The notes below the pieces were generated by a model that saw only the letters and a program-made list of their open reading frames with translations, was not told the DNA's origin and ran no database searches. Shown piece after piece: positions 51,728-60,032 of a stretch of DNA of 64,000 nucleotides; the first letter of the stretch is position 1; each line of letters begins with the position of its first letter. The position numbers and the translations under genes are program-made. Source of the DNA: an uncultured Paracoccaceae bacterium (lineage in GTDB: Bacteria > Pseudomonadota > Alphaproteobacteria > Rhodobacterales > Rhodobacteraceae); NCBI GenBank assembly GCA_947500775.1, contig CANMTD010000006.1, positions 1-64,000 of the forward strand, in the 5' to 3' direction.

Positions 51728-52354
51728 TCAACGGATGATATGCACGATCTTGCGTTCACCCGGTTCCAGAATTACCGGCTGACCATTCACGGTCAGATAT
51801 GTGTATTCGCTATTGGGAATGTCGTGGACTTCGATATCCTCAGGGATACCGGCGCCGACAACAACCTCGCCGTCCAAATAGACGCTATCGACCGGGTTTT
51901 CGCCGACATATGCGTAAACCTCGGGGTCCGGGTCATGCATACCACCTGCGATTGCGCCGCCAACGGCACCGGCTGCAATGGCCACAGGCCCGCCGACAAT
52001 CACACCGATCGTGGTACCGATCACGGAGCCAGCGACCATCGACTCGTCATTCTGGTCGTCGATCAGAAGTGTTTCGACCTCGGTGCCGGTTTCAGTGGCA
52101 GTGGTGAAGTCCAGATAGTCGTCATAGGCCCAGCCAGTTTCACCCTTGTAGTTCACCTTGCACCAATGCGCATCGGCCAGACAGCCTTCAACGTTCACAG
52201 TGTCCAAACCACTGATCACGCCTTCAACTTCGTAAAGCGGGCCGGGACCTGCGCGCAGGTTCAGGTCGGTTACGGCCGTTGCTTCAAGCGCGGCCAGGGC
52301 GGGGCCTGCTGCAGCCAGGGCAAGTGTCGCGGATGTCAGGATAATACGTTTCAT
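51728..52354 (-). CDS. Secreted SH3b-domain protein with DUF1236 tail
   Basis: This 208-aa protein has a signal peptide ('MKRIILTSATLALAAAGPALA'). An SH3b domain follows ('TDLNLRAGPGPLYEVEGVI', 'WCKVNYKGETGWAYDDYL'), then a glycine-rich hydrophobic hairpin (about 110-140) that may insert in a membrane, and a C-terminal DUF1236 segment ending 'ILEPGERKIVHIIR'. It is probably periplasmic or envelope-bound. GGAGAC lies before the ATG, and an EcfG-type promoter is found about 65-90 bp upstream, suggesting stress induction. Confidence 0.8.
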   Translation of the reverse strand: MKRIILTSATLALAAAGPALAALEATAVTDLNLRAGPGPLYEVEGVISGLDTVNVEGCLADAHWCKVNYKGETGWAYDDYLDFTTATETGTEVETLLIDDQNDESMVAGSVIGTTIGVIVGGPVAIAAGAVGGAIAGGMHDPDPEVYAYVGENPVDSVYLDGEVVVGAGIPEDIEVHDIPNSEYTYLTVNGQPVILEPGERKIVHIIR

Positions 52355-52416
52355 GATGTTGTCTCCGTCATTGGTTCGACCGCACGGGATTGTATGCAGC
52401 CGTCATATGCAGACCC

Positions 52417-52442
52417 AACCCCCGGCCAAGGCAGTTTGTTCC
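52417..52442 (-). promoter_or_regulatory. EcfG-type promoter for the SH3-domain gene
   Basis: On the minus strand GGAAC (-35) is followed after 18 nt by GTT (-10, in GGTT). The -10 lies 63 bp before the SH3-DUF1236 start. Confidence 0.4.
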
Positions 52443-52525
52443 AAACAACTGAAATCATTTCACGTTTTTCCTGCCGAAAGGTGGCGCCGGCAAAAGTCGC
52501 CCTTTAGGGCGGGGTTCATGGGCCG

Positions 52526-52550
52526 GGAACATTTCACGCCGCAAGCGGTT
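52526..52550 (+). promoter_or_regulatory. EcfG-type promoter for the ExoD gene
   Basis: GGAAC, 17 nt, then GTT (in GGTT), ending 54 bp before the ExoD start. Confidence 0.4.
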
Positions 52551-52604
52551 GGTTAACAGAGCGGGGGTATCCCCGCGATCCAGCCACCCCGGAAGGAATA
52601 AAAC

Positions 52605-53198
52605 ATGGGCACAGAGGCCAATGACACACAGTCAGTTACCGACATCGTACATCGCAGCACCGAAGCTGCGCAAAATCACGACAGGGTAAGCGTCGCCCAC
52701 CTGACAGGAGCTCTGGGGCATGGTGCCATCGCTCCGATGCTTCTGGTGCCCGCTTTGGCCGTGGTCACACCGCTTAGCGGGATTCCGGGGTTCTCGGCCG
52801 TTTGCGGTATCGCCATCGCACTGGTCAGTGTGCAGATGCTGTGGCGTGCCGATACGGTGTGGCTGCCGAACTGGCTGCTGCGCCGCCGCCTGCCTGGTGC
52901 CCGCATGGAACAGGCCAGCATTTGGCTGGAACGGGCCGGACACTGGCTTGACCGGATTACCCGCCCCCGGCTTGCTTTCCTGGTATCATTCCCCGGTGTG
53001 CTGCTGCCCGAACTGACCTGTCTTCTGGCCGGGCTGCTGATGCCATTTCTGGAAGTCGTGCCTTTCAGTTCCTCGATGGTCGGGGCCAGCGTCAGCCTGC
53101 TGGCGGTGGGCCTTGTGGCACGGGATGGGCTGTTTGTTTTGGCGGGTCTTTTCGTCTTTGGCGGACTGGCCGGGCTGATTGCGACACTGCTGGCCTGA
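52605..53198 (+). CDS. ExoD-family membrane protein
   Basis: This 197-aa protein matches the ExoD exopolysaccharide-synthesis family: an N-terminal cytoplasmic helix region ('DRVSVAHLTGALGHGAIAPMLLVPALAVVTPLSG'-type) followed by four hydrophobic segments. ExoD was named for exopolysaccharide and alkaline-stress phenotypes in rhizobia; the biochemical role is unsettled. GGAAGGAA lies before the ATG. An EcfG-type promoter upstream places it in the stress regulon. Confidence 0.82.
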   Translation: MGTEANDTQSVTDIVHRSTEAAQNHDRVSVAHLTGALGHGAIAPMLLVPALAVVTPLSGIPGFSAVCGIAIALVSVQMLWRADTVWLPNWLLRRRLPGARMEQASIWLERAGHWLDRITRPRLAFLVSFPGVLLPELTCLLAGLLMPFLEVVPFSSSMVGASVSLLAVGLVARDGLFVLAGLFVFGGLAGLIATLLA

Positions 53199-53221
53199 GG
53201 ATGGGTAAATCAGACAATCTT

Positions 53222-53247
53222 GGAACATCGCACGAGGGGAGCGCGTT
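53222..53247 (+). promoter_or_regulatory. EcfG promoter for the PRC-barrel gene
   Basis: GGAAC-N17-CGTT, an exact match to the alphaproteobacterial stress sigma consensus, ending 63 bp before the PRC-barrel start. Confidence 0.65.
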
Positions 53248-53310
53248 GAGTTGACGACCGGGCGGAACGCTTCCGCTTCGGAAAACGCAACCGATTTGAG
53301 GAGATTAAGA

Positions 53311-54126
53311 ATGCGACATATGCTTGCTTCCAGTGCTCTTGCCCTGATGCTGGCTGGCCCGGCGCTGGCCGATAGCCACATGACATCCAGCGGCATGCAA
53401 ACCAAAGGGTTCGTGGCACATTCGCAGCAGACCGACCTCTTTGGCAGCGACCTGATCGGAAAACGCCTTTACGTGGCAGAAATCGATGCCAGCGAGGCGT
53501 CGGCCACCGACATGGAAACCAACTGGAACGATATCGGCGAGATCAGCGACCTGCTGCTGAGCCGCGACGGCGATGTAAAAGCCGTGATCCTGGATATTGG
53601 CGGCTTTCTGGGCATAGGCGAAAAGACCGTGGCCGTCGACATGTCCCAACTGAAGATCATTCAGGACAAGGACAATGCGGGTAACTACTTTGTTGCGGCA
53701 AACGGCTCCCGCGTGATGCTGGAAAACGCTCCGCAATTCGAACGCGCCAGCATTGAAAATGCCGTTCTGATGAACGAATCTGAAACCCACGCGATGCCGC
53801 CAGCTTGGGAACGCCCGGTCAGCGCGCACAAAGGCTATGCGGATGTGACCGCAACCGACCTGACTGCCGAAGAACTGCAGGGTGCTGCGCTGTATGGCAA
53901 GACGGACGAATGGATCGGTGAGATCGCCGCGCTTGAGCTGACGCAGGATGGTCAAATCGAAACCGTCTTTGCCGATGTTGGCGGTTTTCTGGGCCTTGGC
54001 GAACACCGCATCGCCATCGCCTTTGACGAATTGCAGATCCTTCGCGCCGATGGTGGCAATGATCTGCGCGTCTATGTCAGCGCTACGCAAGAGCAGTTGG
54101 AACGCCGCCCTGCCGTCGAAGGGTAA
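53311..54126 (+). CDS. Secreted protein with two PRC-barrel domains
   Basis: This 271-aa protein has a signal peptide ('MRHMLASSALALMLAGPALA') and two PRC-barrel repeats, about residues 45-125 ('LIGKRLYVAEID', 'DVKAVILDIGGFLGIGEKTVAV') and 180-260 ('LQGAALYGKTDEWIGEI', 'IETVFADVGGFLGLGEHRIAI'). It is periplasmic and of unknown function. GAGGAG precedes the ATG. An EcfG promoter and a strong terminator flank it, so it is a single-gene stress unit. Confidence 0.85.
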   Translation: MRHMLASSALALMLAGPALADSHMTSSGMQTKGFVAHSQQTDLFGSDLIGKRLYVAEIDASEASATDMETNWNDIGEISDLLLSRDGDVKAVILDIGGFLGIGEKTVAVDMSQLKIIQDKDNAGNYFVAANGSRVMLENAPQFERASIENAVLMNESETHAMPPAWERPVSAHKGYADVTATDLTAEELQGAALYGKTDEWIGEIAALELTQDGQIETVFADVGGFLGLGEHRIAIAFDELQILRADGGNDLRVYVSATQEQLERRPAVEG

Positions 54127-54152
54127 CCAGCTTCCCTATAAGTGATGCGTTT

Positions 54153-54180
54153 GGGCCGCCCCCTTTGGGGCGGCCCTTTT
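54153..54180 (+). terminator. Rho-independent terminator after the PRC-barrel gene
   Basis: GGGCCGCCCC and GGGGCGGCCC form a 10-bp stem with a CTTT loop, followed by TTTT. The rest of the gap to 54334 shows no gene. Confidence 0.85.
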
Positions 54181-54334
54181 CATAGGCGTGCCGGAACCAC
54201 CGACGCCTCGGCGCTTTGGGGCCGACAACAGAGGGATTTCAAACAACGCGAAGCCCGGCGGCGATCAGAACTTGCAGCGTGTCGGCGACTTTGACTTCGT
54301 CTTCAAAGACAAACAGCCCGCTGATCCGCCACGA

Positions 54335-56080
54335 CTACAACTCCGACAGGTCGCTATCGGCCGCATCGGCGTCGAAATCCGCAATCGGGAAGTCCACGAA
54401 AACAGCATAGCGATTGGGTTCGTCGATTTGCTCAAGCCGTCCGCCCAACTGTCGTGTGAAGGCTGTGATAAGGTTGGTTCCAAGGCCGGTTCCACGGACC
54501 TGTTCCGGCGGAACTATCGGCGTTCCCTTGCTGTTCACGATCGACAACACCGCGCGCCCGGACTTCGAAACCACCAGACGGACATCAATGCTGGGCGGGG
54601 CTTCTTCGTGGCGACCAAGATATTTCAGCGCATTGGTTGCGGCTTCGGACGCCAACAGCGACAAAGGCACCGCCTGATCCGGATAGAGGACGATTGGGTC
54701 ATAGTGCTGCGAGATTTTCAGGTTTGCTTCATTCGGAACGCCAGCGGCCAGCAGTTTTCCAACCGTGCCGCGCAGCAACTCATCAGCACGCACGCGGCCT
54801 TCGGTCGTCGTATCATAAAGACTGCGATGGACGGTTGCGATGCTCATGACCCGGTTCTGAACCTCTTTCAGGGCCTGACGCGCTTCGGGGGTCTTGGCCT
54901 TTCGGATCTTCATGTTCACGATTGACGCGATGAGCTGCAGGTTGTTCTTCACCCGGTGATGCACCTCTTTCAGCAAAACCGATTTGTCATGGATCGTGCC
55001 TTCCAGTTCGGCCTCTTCCCGCATCACGGTTTCGGCCAATTCCCGCCAGGCAGCATCAATGTCAAACAGCTCTTGCGGCACCGTTTTGTCCAGCGGTCCA
55101 TCATGGTGCTGGCGCGTGACTGCAAAGCACCGCATGTCGCGGCTAAGGTGCCGTATGTGTTTAATCACCAGCCGGTGTACGGCAAAGAAGGCTACTCCAA
55201 GACTGGTCAGCCACATGGCTATCGGAAAGATTATCGGCGTGGCAACGGCAATACCCGGCGCGACCGTCAAATGTTCGTGCGGCCAGCTTCCCATGGCGTA
55301 AACGCTGTGTCGCAAAATCGGCACGGCCGCGAAAACCCGGTCCTCGCCGCCATTTGTACGCCCGGAAAAAGACGAACGGGCCTGCGTGGTGAAATCGATC
55401 AGCGGCATGCCAGCCGGCAGGCGCATCTCGACGCCTTCCAGTCCGCCTTCGGCACTCAATACCTCGCCTTCATCGTTAAAGGTGATCAGTTCGATTGGGC
55501 GCTCTGAAGGCAGTTGTTCCAACTGCGCGCGGGTTTCGTTATGGGGCAAGGATACGGCGACATAGCCATCAAATGTGCCGTCCCGGAACACAGGCGTTGA
55601 CACAACGATGACCGCTGTCTTGCTGATCGGGGCGTCGATGATCAGGTCACTGCGAGGTGCCGGATCGGCGATCATCCCCTGATAGACCTCATTTTTGCTG
55701 AAATCGAAACCGACCGCGCTGGACCCACAGCGTAGAATTCCGTCGGCGCCGACATATCCGGAAAAGGAAAACTCTGGGTTCTCGTCGATAAAAGTCGAAA
55801 AAATCCGGTTACACGTTGGGACGTCCCTGGCGATCGACGACATCGCAGAGGCCAGCGCCTTAGACGTTCCGTATCCTGACCGTATCAACGCCTCTTCACT
55901 GGCCGCCGCCTGCCCTGTCAGCGCCAGCAATGCCGCTTCTGCCCGGCGATCGGCCGATTGCGCGAATTGATGCGTCAGCGACACCGCGATCAAACCGATC
56001 GGAAACAATGCCAGCGTCAACAAAGCCGCGACGCGAAATCCAAGCCCGTTGAAGAACTGCCGCCAGCTTGGGTTGCTCAC
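54335..56080 (-). CDS. General stress response sensor histidine kinase (HisKA_2 type)
   Basis: This 581-aa membrane kinase has a TM helix at about 15-36, a periplasmic sensor domain of about 240 residues, a second TM at about 278-300, a linker, and a HisKA_2 domain with 'EVHHRVKNNLQL' (His374/375). An ATPase domain with 'SLLASEAATNALKY' and 'GTGLGTNLI' follows. It starts with GTG overlapping the ecfG stop (GTGA). Because of its place in the nepR-ecfG operon, it is the likely PhyR kinase (PhyK-like). The signal sensed is unknown. Confidence 0.88.
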   Translation of the reverse strand: MSNPSWRQFFNGLGFRVAALLTLALFPIGLIAVSLTHQFAQSADRRAEAALLALTGQAAASEEALIRSGYGTSKALASAMSSIARDVPTCNRIFSTFIDENPEFSFSGYVGADGILRCGSSAVGFDFSKNEVYQGMIADPAPRSDLIIDAPISKTAVIVVSTPVFRDGTFDGYVAVSLPHNETRAQLEQLPSERPIELITFNDEGEVLSAEGGLEGVEMRLPAGMPLIDFTTQARSSFSGRTNGGEDRVFAAVPILRHSVYAMGSWPHEHLTVAPGIAVATPIIFPIAMWLTSLGVAFFAVHRLVIKHIRHLSRDMRCFAVTRQHHDGPLDKTVPQELFDIDAAWRELAETVMREEAELEGTIHDKSVLLKEVHHRVKNNLQLIASIVNMKIRKAKTPEARQALKEVQNRVMSIATVHRSLYDTTTEGRVRADELLRGTVGKLLAAGVPNEANLKISQHYDPIVLYPDQAVPLSLLASEAATNALKYLGRHEEAPPSIDVRLVVSKSGRAVLSIVNSKGTPIVPPEQVRGTGLGTNLITAFTRQLGGRLEQIDEPNRYAVFVDFPIADFDADAADSDLSEL

Positions 56081-56667
56081 GCAGCGTTCCCCCGAACCGG
56101 CAGACCTGCCGTGACCACAGCCATGGTTTCCTGATCGGTGAGTTCCAGCGCCTCATCTTCGCGTAGGTCCATCAGCTCAATCAGATGTTTGCGCGCGCGA
56201 TTGACCCGGCTCTTGATCGTGCCCACCGCGACGCCACAGGTCTCAGCCGCCTCCTCATAGGAAAAACCCGACGCCCCCACCAGCACCAAGGCTTCGCGTT
56301 GTTCGGCTTTGAGCTGAACGAACGCCGTTTCGAAATCGGCCATAGCCAGGCGCCCGTCATGCTGTGGTTTTTCCGAAAGGGTTGCAGCAAAGGCCCCGTC
56401 GGTGTCCTGCACCTCGCGCTTTTGCTTGCGGCGGTCGGAATAGAAGGTGTTGCGCAGTATGGTGAACAGCCACGCACGCATGTTGGTGCCCGCCTGGAAA
56501 GAGCCAATGTTTTTCCAGGCCTTCACCACGGCGTCCTGCACCAGATCGTCGGCCTGACTGCGATTGCGCGTCAGGCTTAAAGCAAAGGCACGCATTGCGG
56601 GCAGATGGGTGACGATTTCGTCCCGCGGATCGGCCGGGGTACTGTCGTTATTTATCATGTTGTTCAT
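56077..56667 (-). CDS. ecfG: ECF sigma factor of the general stress response (EcfG)
   Basis: This 196-aa sigma factor shows region 2 ('RSQADDLVQDAVVKAW', 'MRAWLFTILRNTFYSDRRK') and region 4 ('LVGASGFSYEEAAETCGVAVGTIKSRVNRAR'), with the EcfG-type order. It overlaps nepR by 20 bp, so sigma and anti-sigma are co-translated. It should recognise GGAAC-N17-CGTT promoters, several of which surround it. Confidence 0.92.
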   Translation of the reverse strand: MNNMINNDSTPADPRDEIVTHLPAMRAFALSLTRNRSQADDLVQDAVVKAWKNIGSFQAGTNMRAWLFTILRNTFYSDRRKQKREVQDTDGAFAATLSEKPQHDGRLAMADFETAFVQLKAEQREALVLVGASGFSYEEAAETCGVAVGTIKSRVNRARKHLIELMDLREDEALELTDQETMAVVTAGLPVRGNAA

Positions 56668-56812
56668 CCTGCTCTTTCAGCTTTTCAAGCAAGATCTGGA
56701 ATCGATCGGGCACCTTCTCTTCGAGAGTTCTTTGATAGACTTTACGCAAATTTTCCTCGATCTGCTCATCGAGGCTGGTTTTTGAATTATCTTGAGTCAT
56801 TGTGTTGTCCAT
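56648..56812 (-). CDS. nepR: Anti-sigma factor NepR
   Basis: This small protein of 54 residues (50 if ATG 56800 is used) has the NepR signature 'IEENLRKVYQRTLEEKVPDR' followed by a helix 'FQILLEKLKEQ'. NepR holds EcfG until phosphorylated PhyR captures it. It is the first gene of nepR-ecfG-kinase and divergent from phyR. Neither ATG has a strong ribosome-binding site. Confidence 0.88.
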   Translation of the reverse strand: MDNTMTQDNSKTSLDEQIEENLRKVYQRTLEEKVPDRFQILLEKLKEQDEQHDK

Positions 56813-56847
56813 GCCGCGGGGATTTTCCAGAATTTTACACAGTTTTC

Positions 56848-56873
56848 GGAACCAAACGATCTTTGCGTGCGTT
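56848..56873 (+). promoter_or_regulatory. EcfG promoter of phyR
   Basis: GGAACC-N16-CGTT reading rightward, ending 34 bp before phyR. It overlaps almost completely with the opposite promoter at 56855-56880. Confidence 0.8.
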
Positions 56874-56880
56874 TGGTTCC
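56855..56880 (-). promoter_or_regulatory. EcfG promoter of nepR-ecfG
   Basis: GGAACC-N16-CGTT reading leftward. Together with the plus-strand copy it forms a 33-bp element whose outer 11-bp arms (GGAACCAAACG and CGTTTGGTTCC) are perfect inverted repeats. Confidence 0.8.
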
Positions 56881-56907
56881 CAGAAAAACGAAAAAAGGAC
56901 GAAATGA

Positions 56908-57720
56908 ATGTCGACTGCTCCGTCAGAAAAGAAACTGTCCCTGATCGTAGCCAACCTGTTGCCCTATCTGCGCCGCCATGCCCGCGCATTGACGGGTGAT
57001 CAGAAAACCGGGGACACATATGCGGCAATTACGCTTGAGGCCCTGCTGAGCGATCGGTCGGTTTTTGATCAGATCGAAAACCCCAAAGTCGCGCTGTTCC
57101 ACGCCTTTCACCTGATCTGGGCCAGTGCAGGTGCCCCAACAGGCGCGGATGAAACCGGGCTTGCCAAACGTGCGCAGGAACATTTGCGCCGCCTGACCCC
57201 CAATACCCGCGAAGCGCTGCTGTTGCATACGATCGAGGATTTCAGCCTGGATGACGTGGCCCTGATCATGGGCATAGATGTCGAAAACGCCGCACATCTA
57301 CTGGCTGTTGCCGAAGCCGAAATGGCCGACAGCATCAGCGGGCGTGTCATGGTGATCGAGGATGAGGCCATCATCGCCCTGGATCTGCAGGGCATCGTAT
57401 CCGACATGGGCCATGAGATTACCGGCGTAGCCAGCACCCAGAGTGAGGCGGTCGCTCTGGGCGCGCAGGTCAAACCGGATTTGATCCTGTCGGACATCCA
57501 GCTGGCGGATGGTTCATCGGGGATCGATGCGGTGAACGATATCATGAAGGCAGCGGCCGCCATTCCTGTGATCTTCATCACCGCCTTCCCCGAGCGGCTT
57601 CTGACCGGTGAGCGCCCGGAACCGGCCTTTGTTATCACCAAACCCTACAGCGAAGAGCAGGTGCGTTCGGCGGTCAGCCAGGCGATGTTCTTTTCAAGCA
57701 CTGAAACGCTGGTCTCGTGA
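56908..57720 (+). CDS. phyR: Response regulator PhyR (sigma-like plus receiver domain)
   Basis: This 270-aa protein has an N-terminal EcfG-like sigma mimic (about 1-140, with 'LLLHTIEDFSLDDVALIMGI') and a C-terminal receiver domain (acid pocket near E151-E153, phospho-acceptor D196 in 'LILSDIQLADG', Lys in 'ITKPYS'). Phosphorylation exposes the sigma-like part, which binds NepR and frees EcfG. It is divergent from nepR-ecfG-kinase and shares their palindromic promoter. Confidence 0.96.
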   Translation: MSTAPSEKKLSLIVANLLPYLRRHARALTGDQKTGDTYAAITLEALLSDRSVFDQIENPKVALFHAFHLIWASAGAPTGADETGLAKRAQEHLRRLTPNTREALLLHTIEDFSLDDVALIMGIDVENAAHLLAVAEAEMADSISGRVMVIEDEAIIALDLQGIVSDMGHEITGVASTQSEAVALGAQVKPDLILSDIQLADGSSGIDAVNDIMKAAAAIPVIFITAFPERLLTGERPEPAFVITKPYSEEQVRSAVSQAMFFSSTETLVS

Positions 57721-57727
57721 CAGAACT

Positions 57728-57755
57728 GTCCCCCGCCTGTTGCCAGGCGGGGGAC
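57728..57755. terminator. Bidirectional hairpin between phyR and the DUF1328 gene
   Basis: GTCCCCCGCCTG and CAGGCGGGGGAC form a perfect 12-bp stem with a TTGC loop between convergent genes. Confidence 0.65.
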
Positions 57756-57772
57756 ATAACACTCCACCGGTT

Positions 57773-57946
57773 TCAGACCGGAGGTTTGCCCTGCACTGCG
57801 CGCGCGATCATGGCGATGACGAACAGAGCCACGAAGACGAAGAACAGGAATTGCGCGATCCCGGCAGATGCGCTGGCGATGCCGCCAAAGCCGAAAACGC
57901 CGGCAATAATAGCGACGACAAGAAATGTAAGTGCCCAACCAAGCAT
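57773..57946 (-). CDS. DUF1328 small membrane protein
   Basis: This 57-aa protein starts '[20 protein letters not shown]' and has a second hydrophobic segment ('[20 protein letters not shown]'). It matches the YtjA/DUF1328 family of two-helix membrane peptides, which are often stress-induced. TAGGAGG lies before the ATG. An EcfG promoter upstream on the same strand indicates membership of the stress regulon. Confidence 0.9.
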   Translation of the reverse strand: MLGWALTFLVVAIIAGVFGFGGIASASAGIAQFLFFVFVALFVIAMIARAVQGKPPV

Positions 57947-58000
57947 GGGTGCCTCCTATTGATGTACAAGAATGCGCCATCTGGCGCGTCATGCAGAATC

Positions 58001-58026
58001 AACGTTGCGACGTTGGATTTGGTTCC
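58001..58026 (-). promoter_or_regulatory. EcfG promoter of the DUF1328 gene
   Basis: GGAAC-N17-CGTT on the minus strand, ending 54 bp before the start codon. Confidence 0.7.
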
Positions 58027-58039
58027 GACATCTATTTGC

Positions 58040-58064
58040 GGAACTTCAAGATAGCTGGGGCGTT
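58040..58064 (+). promoter_or_regulatory. EcfG promoter of the DUF883 operon
   Basis: GGAAC-N16-CGTT on the plus strand, 34 bp before the DUF883 gene. It lies back to back with the minus-strand promoter at 58001-58026. Confidence 0.65.
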
Positions 58065-58098
58065 GTGTCTTCATGAATAGACAAGAAGGAGAAACATC

Positions 58099-58425
58099 AT
58101 GGCCCGGACACAGACAAACGGAAGCAGCCAGAAAAACACCCCTGATCTGGAGGCACAGATCGCCACTTTGAAATCGGATGTTGCCGCATTGACCGACACC
58201 CTGTCGGACTATGGTAGCACGCAAACCGCGCATCTGAGCGAAGCCGCTGCCGATACTTTCAACAGCGCCAAGAAGGCAGGGGCCGAGACCGCAGAACAGG
58301 TGAAACAACAGGCGCGCAACGCCTATGCAGGGGCCGAGAAGACCGTTCGCGCCAATCCGGCCTCCTCGGTCGGGATTGCCGCCGGCGTCGGCTTTCTCGT
58401 CGGGATTTTGGCATCGCGTCGCTGA
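58099..58425 (+). CDS. DUF883 (ElaB/YqjD-like) membrane-anchored protein
   Basis: This 108-aa protein has a long Ala/Glu/Lys-rich amphipathic helix and a C-terminal 'RANPASSVGIAAGVGFLVGILASRR', the glycine-rich membrane anchor of ElaB/YqjD proteins, some of which associate with ribosomes in stationary phase. AAGGAGAA precedes the ATG. It forms a two-gene unit with the YqjE-like gene downstream. Confidence 0.9.
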   Translation: MARTQTNGSSQKNTPDLEAQIATLKSDVAALTDTLSDYGSTQTAHLSEAAADTFNSAKKAGAETAEQVKQQARNAYAGAEKTVRANPASSVGIAAGVGFLVGILASRR

Positions 58426-58432
58426 ATTCGCG

Positions 58433-58762
58433 ATGTTGTATGATCTGCAACACAAGGCGGCCCAAGGTGCGCGTCGCGCGGCCTTGGGCGCTGTGAGCGT
58501 CGCGCTGATCGGCGTTGGCACGGGTTTCCTGACGGTGGCGGCTTGGCTTGTGCTTTCGGCTTTGCGCGATGCTCAGTTCGCGGCATTGGTAATCGGCCTG
58601 ACCTATCTAGGCGCCGGTATCATTGCGCTTTTCATCGGATCACGCTCGCGCCCACAGCCCTGCGCGGACTCTGCGCCCCGCCCCACCCCGACAACACCAG
58701 TCGAGAACGTCGCTGTGGCCTTTCTTCAAGGGTTTCGCACAGGGAAAGAGCTGGGAAGATAG
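58433..58762 (+). CDS. YqjE/holin-superfamily membrane protein
   Basis: This 109-aa protein has two hydrophobic segments ('ALGAVSVALIGVGTGFLTVAAW' region and 'ALVIGLTYLGAGIIALFIG') and a Pro-rich tail. Position directly after DUF883 corresponds to the yqjD-yqjE order seen in other bacteria. The ATG at 58433 has no clear ribosome-binding site, and coupling to the upstream gene (7 bp) is likely. Confidence 0.75.
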   Translation: MLYDLQHKAAQGARRAALGAVSVALIGVGTGFLTVAAWLVLSALRDAQFAALVIGLTYLGAGIIALFIGSRSRPQPCADSAPRPTPTTPVENVAVAFLQGFRTGKELGR

Positions 58763-58781
58763 TCGGCCCAAATTTATTCTG

Positions 58782-58815
58782 CATTTATGGCGCCTGGTCC
58801 GAGGCGCCATAAATG
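58782..58815 (+). terminator. Hairpin after the DUF883-YqjE unit
   Basis: CATTTATGGCGCCT and AGGCGCCATAAATG form a perfect 14-bp stem with a 6-nt loop 20 bp past the stop. The remainder of the 58763-59066 gap holds only spurious short frames. Confidence 0.65.
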
Positions 58816-59066
58816 ATCGGCTTTCGCTTTCCTGAATTGCCGTGGGCAAGAGAAACGCCCTCCAAACAACGTCCTCAGGATCCCCCGGGTGTTCTTCAAT
58901 GCCGATGCAAAAAATACCGGTGCTGGCGGCAGGAAAGAACCGCATGGGCAAAAACTTAACAAAGACGCCCCGGAAAGACGCGTGCGTATTCATGTTACGG
59001 ACAAAATCGCGAAGTGATTTCCCGCATGCTCCGTCAGAATTCACCTGAAAATCCGGCTTAGGTCGA

Positions 59067-59801
59067 TTATCCTCCCGTTCGCGCGATTGGGCTCATGGGA
59101 AGTGCATTCGTTTCTCGCAGGGCACCGACCGTCCGCTTTCGAAGGTCTGGGCCGCCATTCGCTGCCCGAACACGTTCTACAAATTCAACAATGTCGAACG
59201 GTTTGGTCACGTAGTCTGTAGCCCCTGCTTTGAAGGCGAGACTCAAATACTCCACGTCCCGCATCGCGGTCAGCATGATGATCGGAGTATTTTCATGCGC
59301 GGGCAGCTTGCGGATTGCATTGCAAAGCTCAATGCCGTCCATACCCGGCATACTGATGTCCAACAGAAAGCAGTTGAAAGCAGTTGGCGCGCTTTCGATG
59401 ATTTCCAGGGCCTGATGGCCCGAAGAGGCGGTCGTGACGTTCCCCAATTCAGATTCAGCCGTTAACATCGGGATCAGTTCACGCAGCGACGGGTCATCGT
59501 CCACCGCTAAAATATTTGCTGTCGTCAGCAGGCCATCGTCCGGAGCGTCTGATTGGATCTCAACTATTTTCAAGGTGTGGGGATCGTCGGCAAACCCCGA
59601 ACCGTCCGGTTCTGTTCTATTGGCGGTGTCATCCGAGAATCGGTCGTGAAGCAGTTGCAGAGTCATAAGCGAGATGACCGATAGCATTCCGGTACCGCTG
59701 TAGATCAGGAGTGCGAACCAGAATGGAATGCCAAGAGCCAAGGCGCCGATAAACGCAATAAGCCCCGCGATTGTAGAGATCACCAGATACCCTATGGCCA
59801 T
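59067..59801 (-). CDS. Membrane-anchored single-domain response regulator
   Basis: This 244-aa protein has two N-terminal membrane helices (about 3-24 and 27-50), a polar linker, and a receiver domain (acid pocket D101-D103, phospho-acceptor D148 in 'CFLLDISMPGMDG', K200 in 'YVTKPFD'). There is no output domain. A membrane-tethered receiver is unusual. Its receiver is closely related to that of the regulator at 60111 ('LLDI(S/Q)MPG', 'IRKLPAH', 'TPIIMLTAM'), encoded divergently. An EcfG-type promoter precedes it. Confidence 0.85.
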   Translation of the reverse strand: MAIGYLVISTIAGLIAFIGALALGIPFWFALLIYSGTGMLSVISLMTLQLLHDRFSDDTANRTEPDGSGFADDPHTLKIVEIQSDAPDDGLLTTANILAVDDDPSLRELIPMLTAESELGNVTTASSGHQALEIIESAPTAFNCFLLDISMPGMDGIELCNAIRKLPAHENTPIIMLTAMRDVEYLSLAFKAGATDYVTKPFDIVEFVERVRAANGGPDLRKRTVGALRETNALPMSPIARTGG

Positions 59802-59854
59802 TTTTTTGCTCCATCTGTTACTTCTCTAAAAGTTGTGGACACTCGTAAAAGAAC

Positions 59855-59879
59855 AACGCAAGGATGGGTGGATGGTTCC
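59855..59879 (-). promoter_or_regulatory. EcfG promoter of the membrane-anchored regulator
   Basis: GGAAC-N16-CGTT on the minus strand, 53 bp before the start codon. The 309-bp gap from 59802 to 60110 contains this site, the opposite-strand site at 60033, and no gene. Confidence 0.6.
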
Positions 59880-60032
59880 AAACATCGACAGATAAACTGT
59901 TCCCAAAAAACCATCAGTTTGCGGTTTTTTTGTGATGTGATCGGTGCAAAATGCAAATATATGAACTTCACATCACCTACAAAGGTCTGATATGTAGTGT
60001 TTTTTGCGTATGTGCATTGTTTCCTGTTTTGA

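Noticed and set aside
53265-53292. A second GGAAC upstream of the PRC-barrel gene as an EcfG promoter
   Set aside because: No GTT occurs at 16-18 nt. The site at 53222 has both elements in the right spacing.
54188-54925. 245-aa plus-strand frame opposite the stress kinase
   Set aside because: It is antisense to the ATPase domain of the kinase and has no motif of its own.
58842-59048. 68-aa plus-strand frame in the gap before the membrane-anchored regulator
   Set aside because: It has no ribosome-binding site, no recognisable domain and unusual composition. It was treated as non-coding.
59870-59935. GGGAAC on the minus strand as a second promoter of the membrane-anchored regulator
   Set aside because: The next GTT is only 15 nt away, shorter than the spacing in all other sites here.
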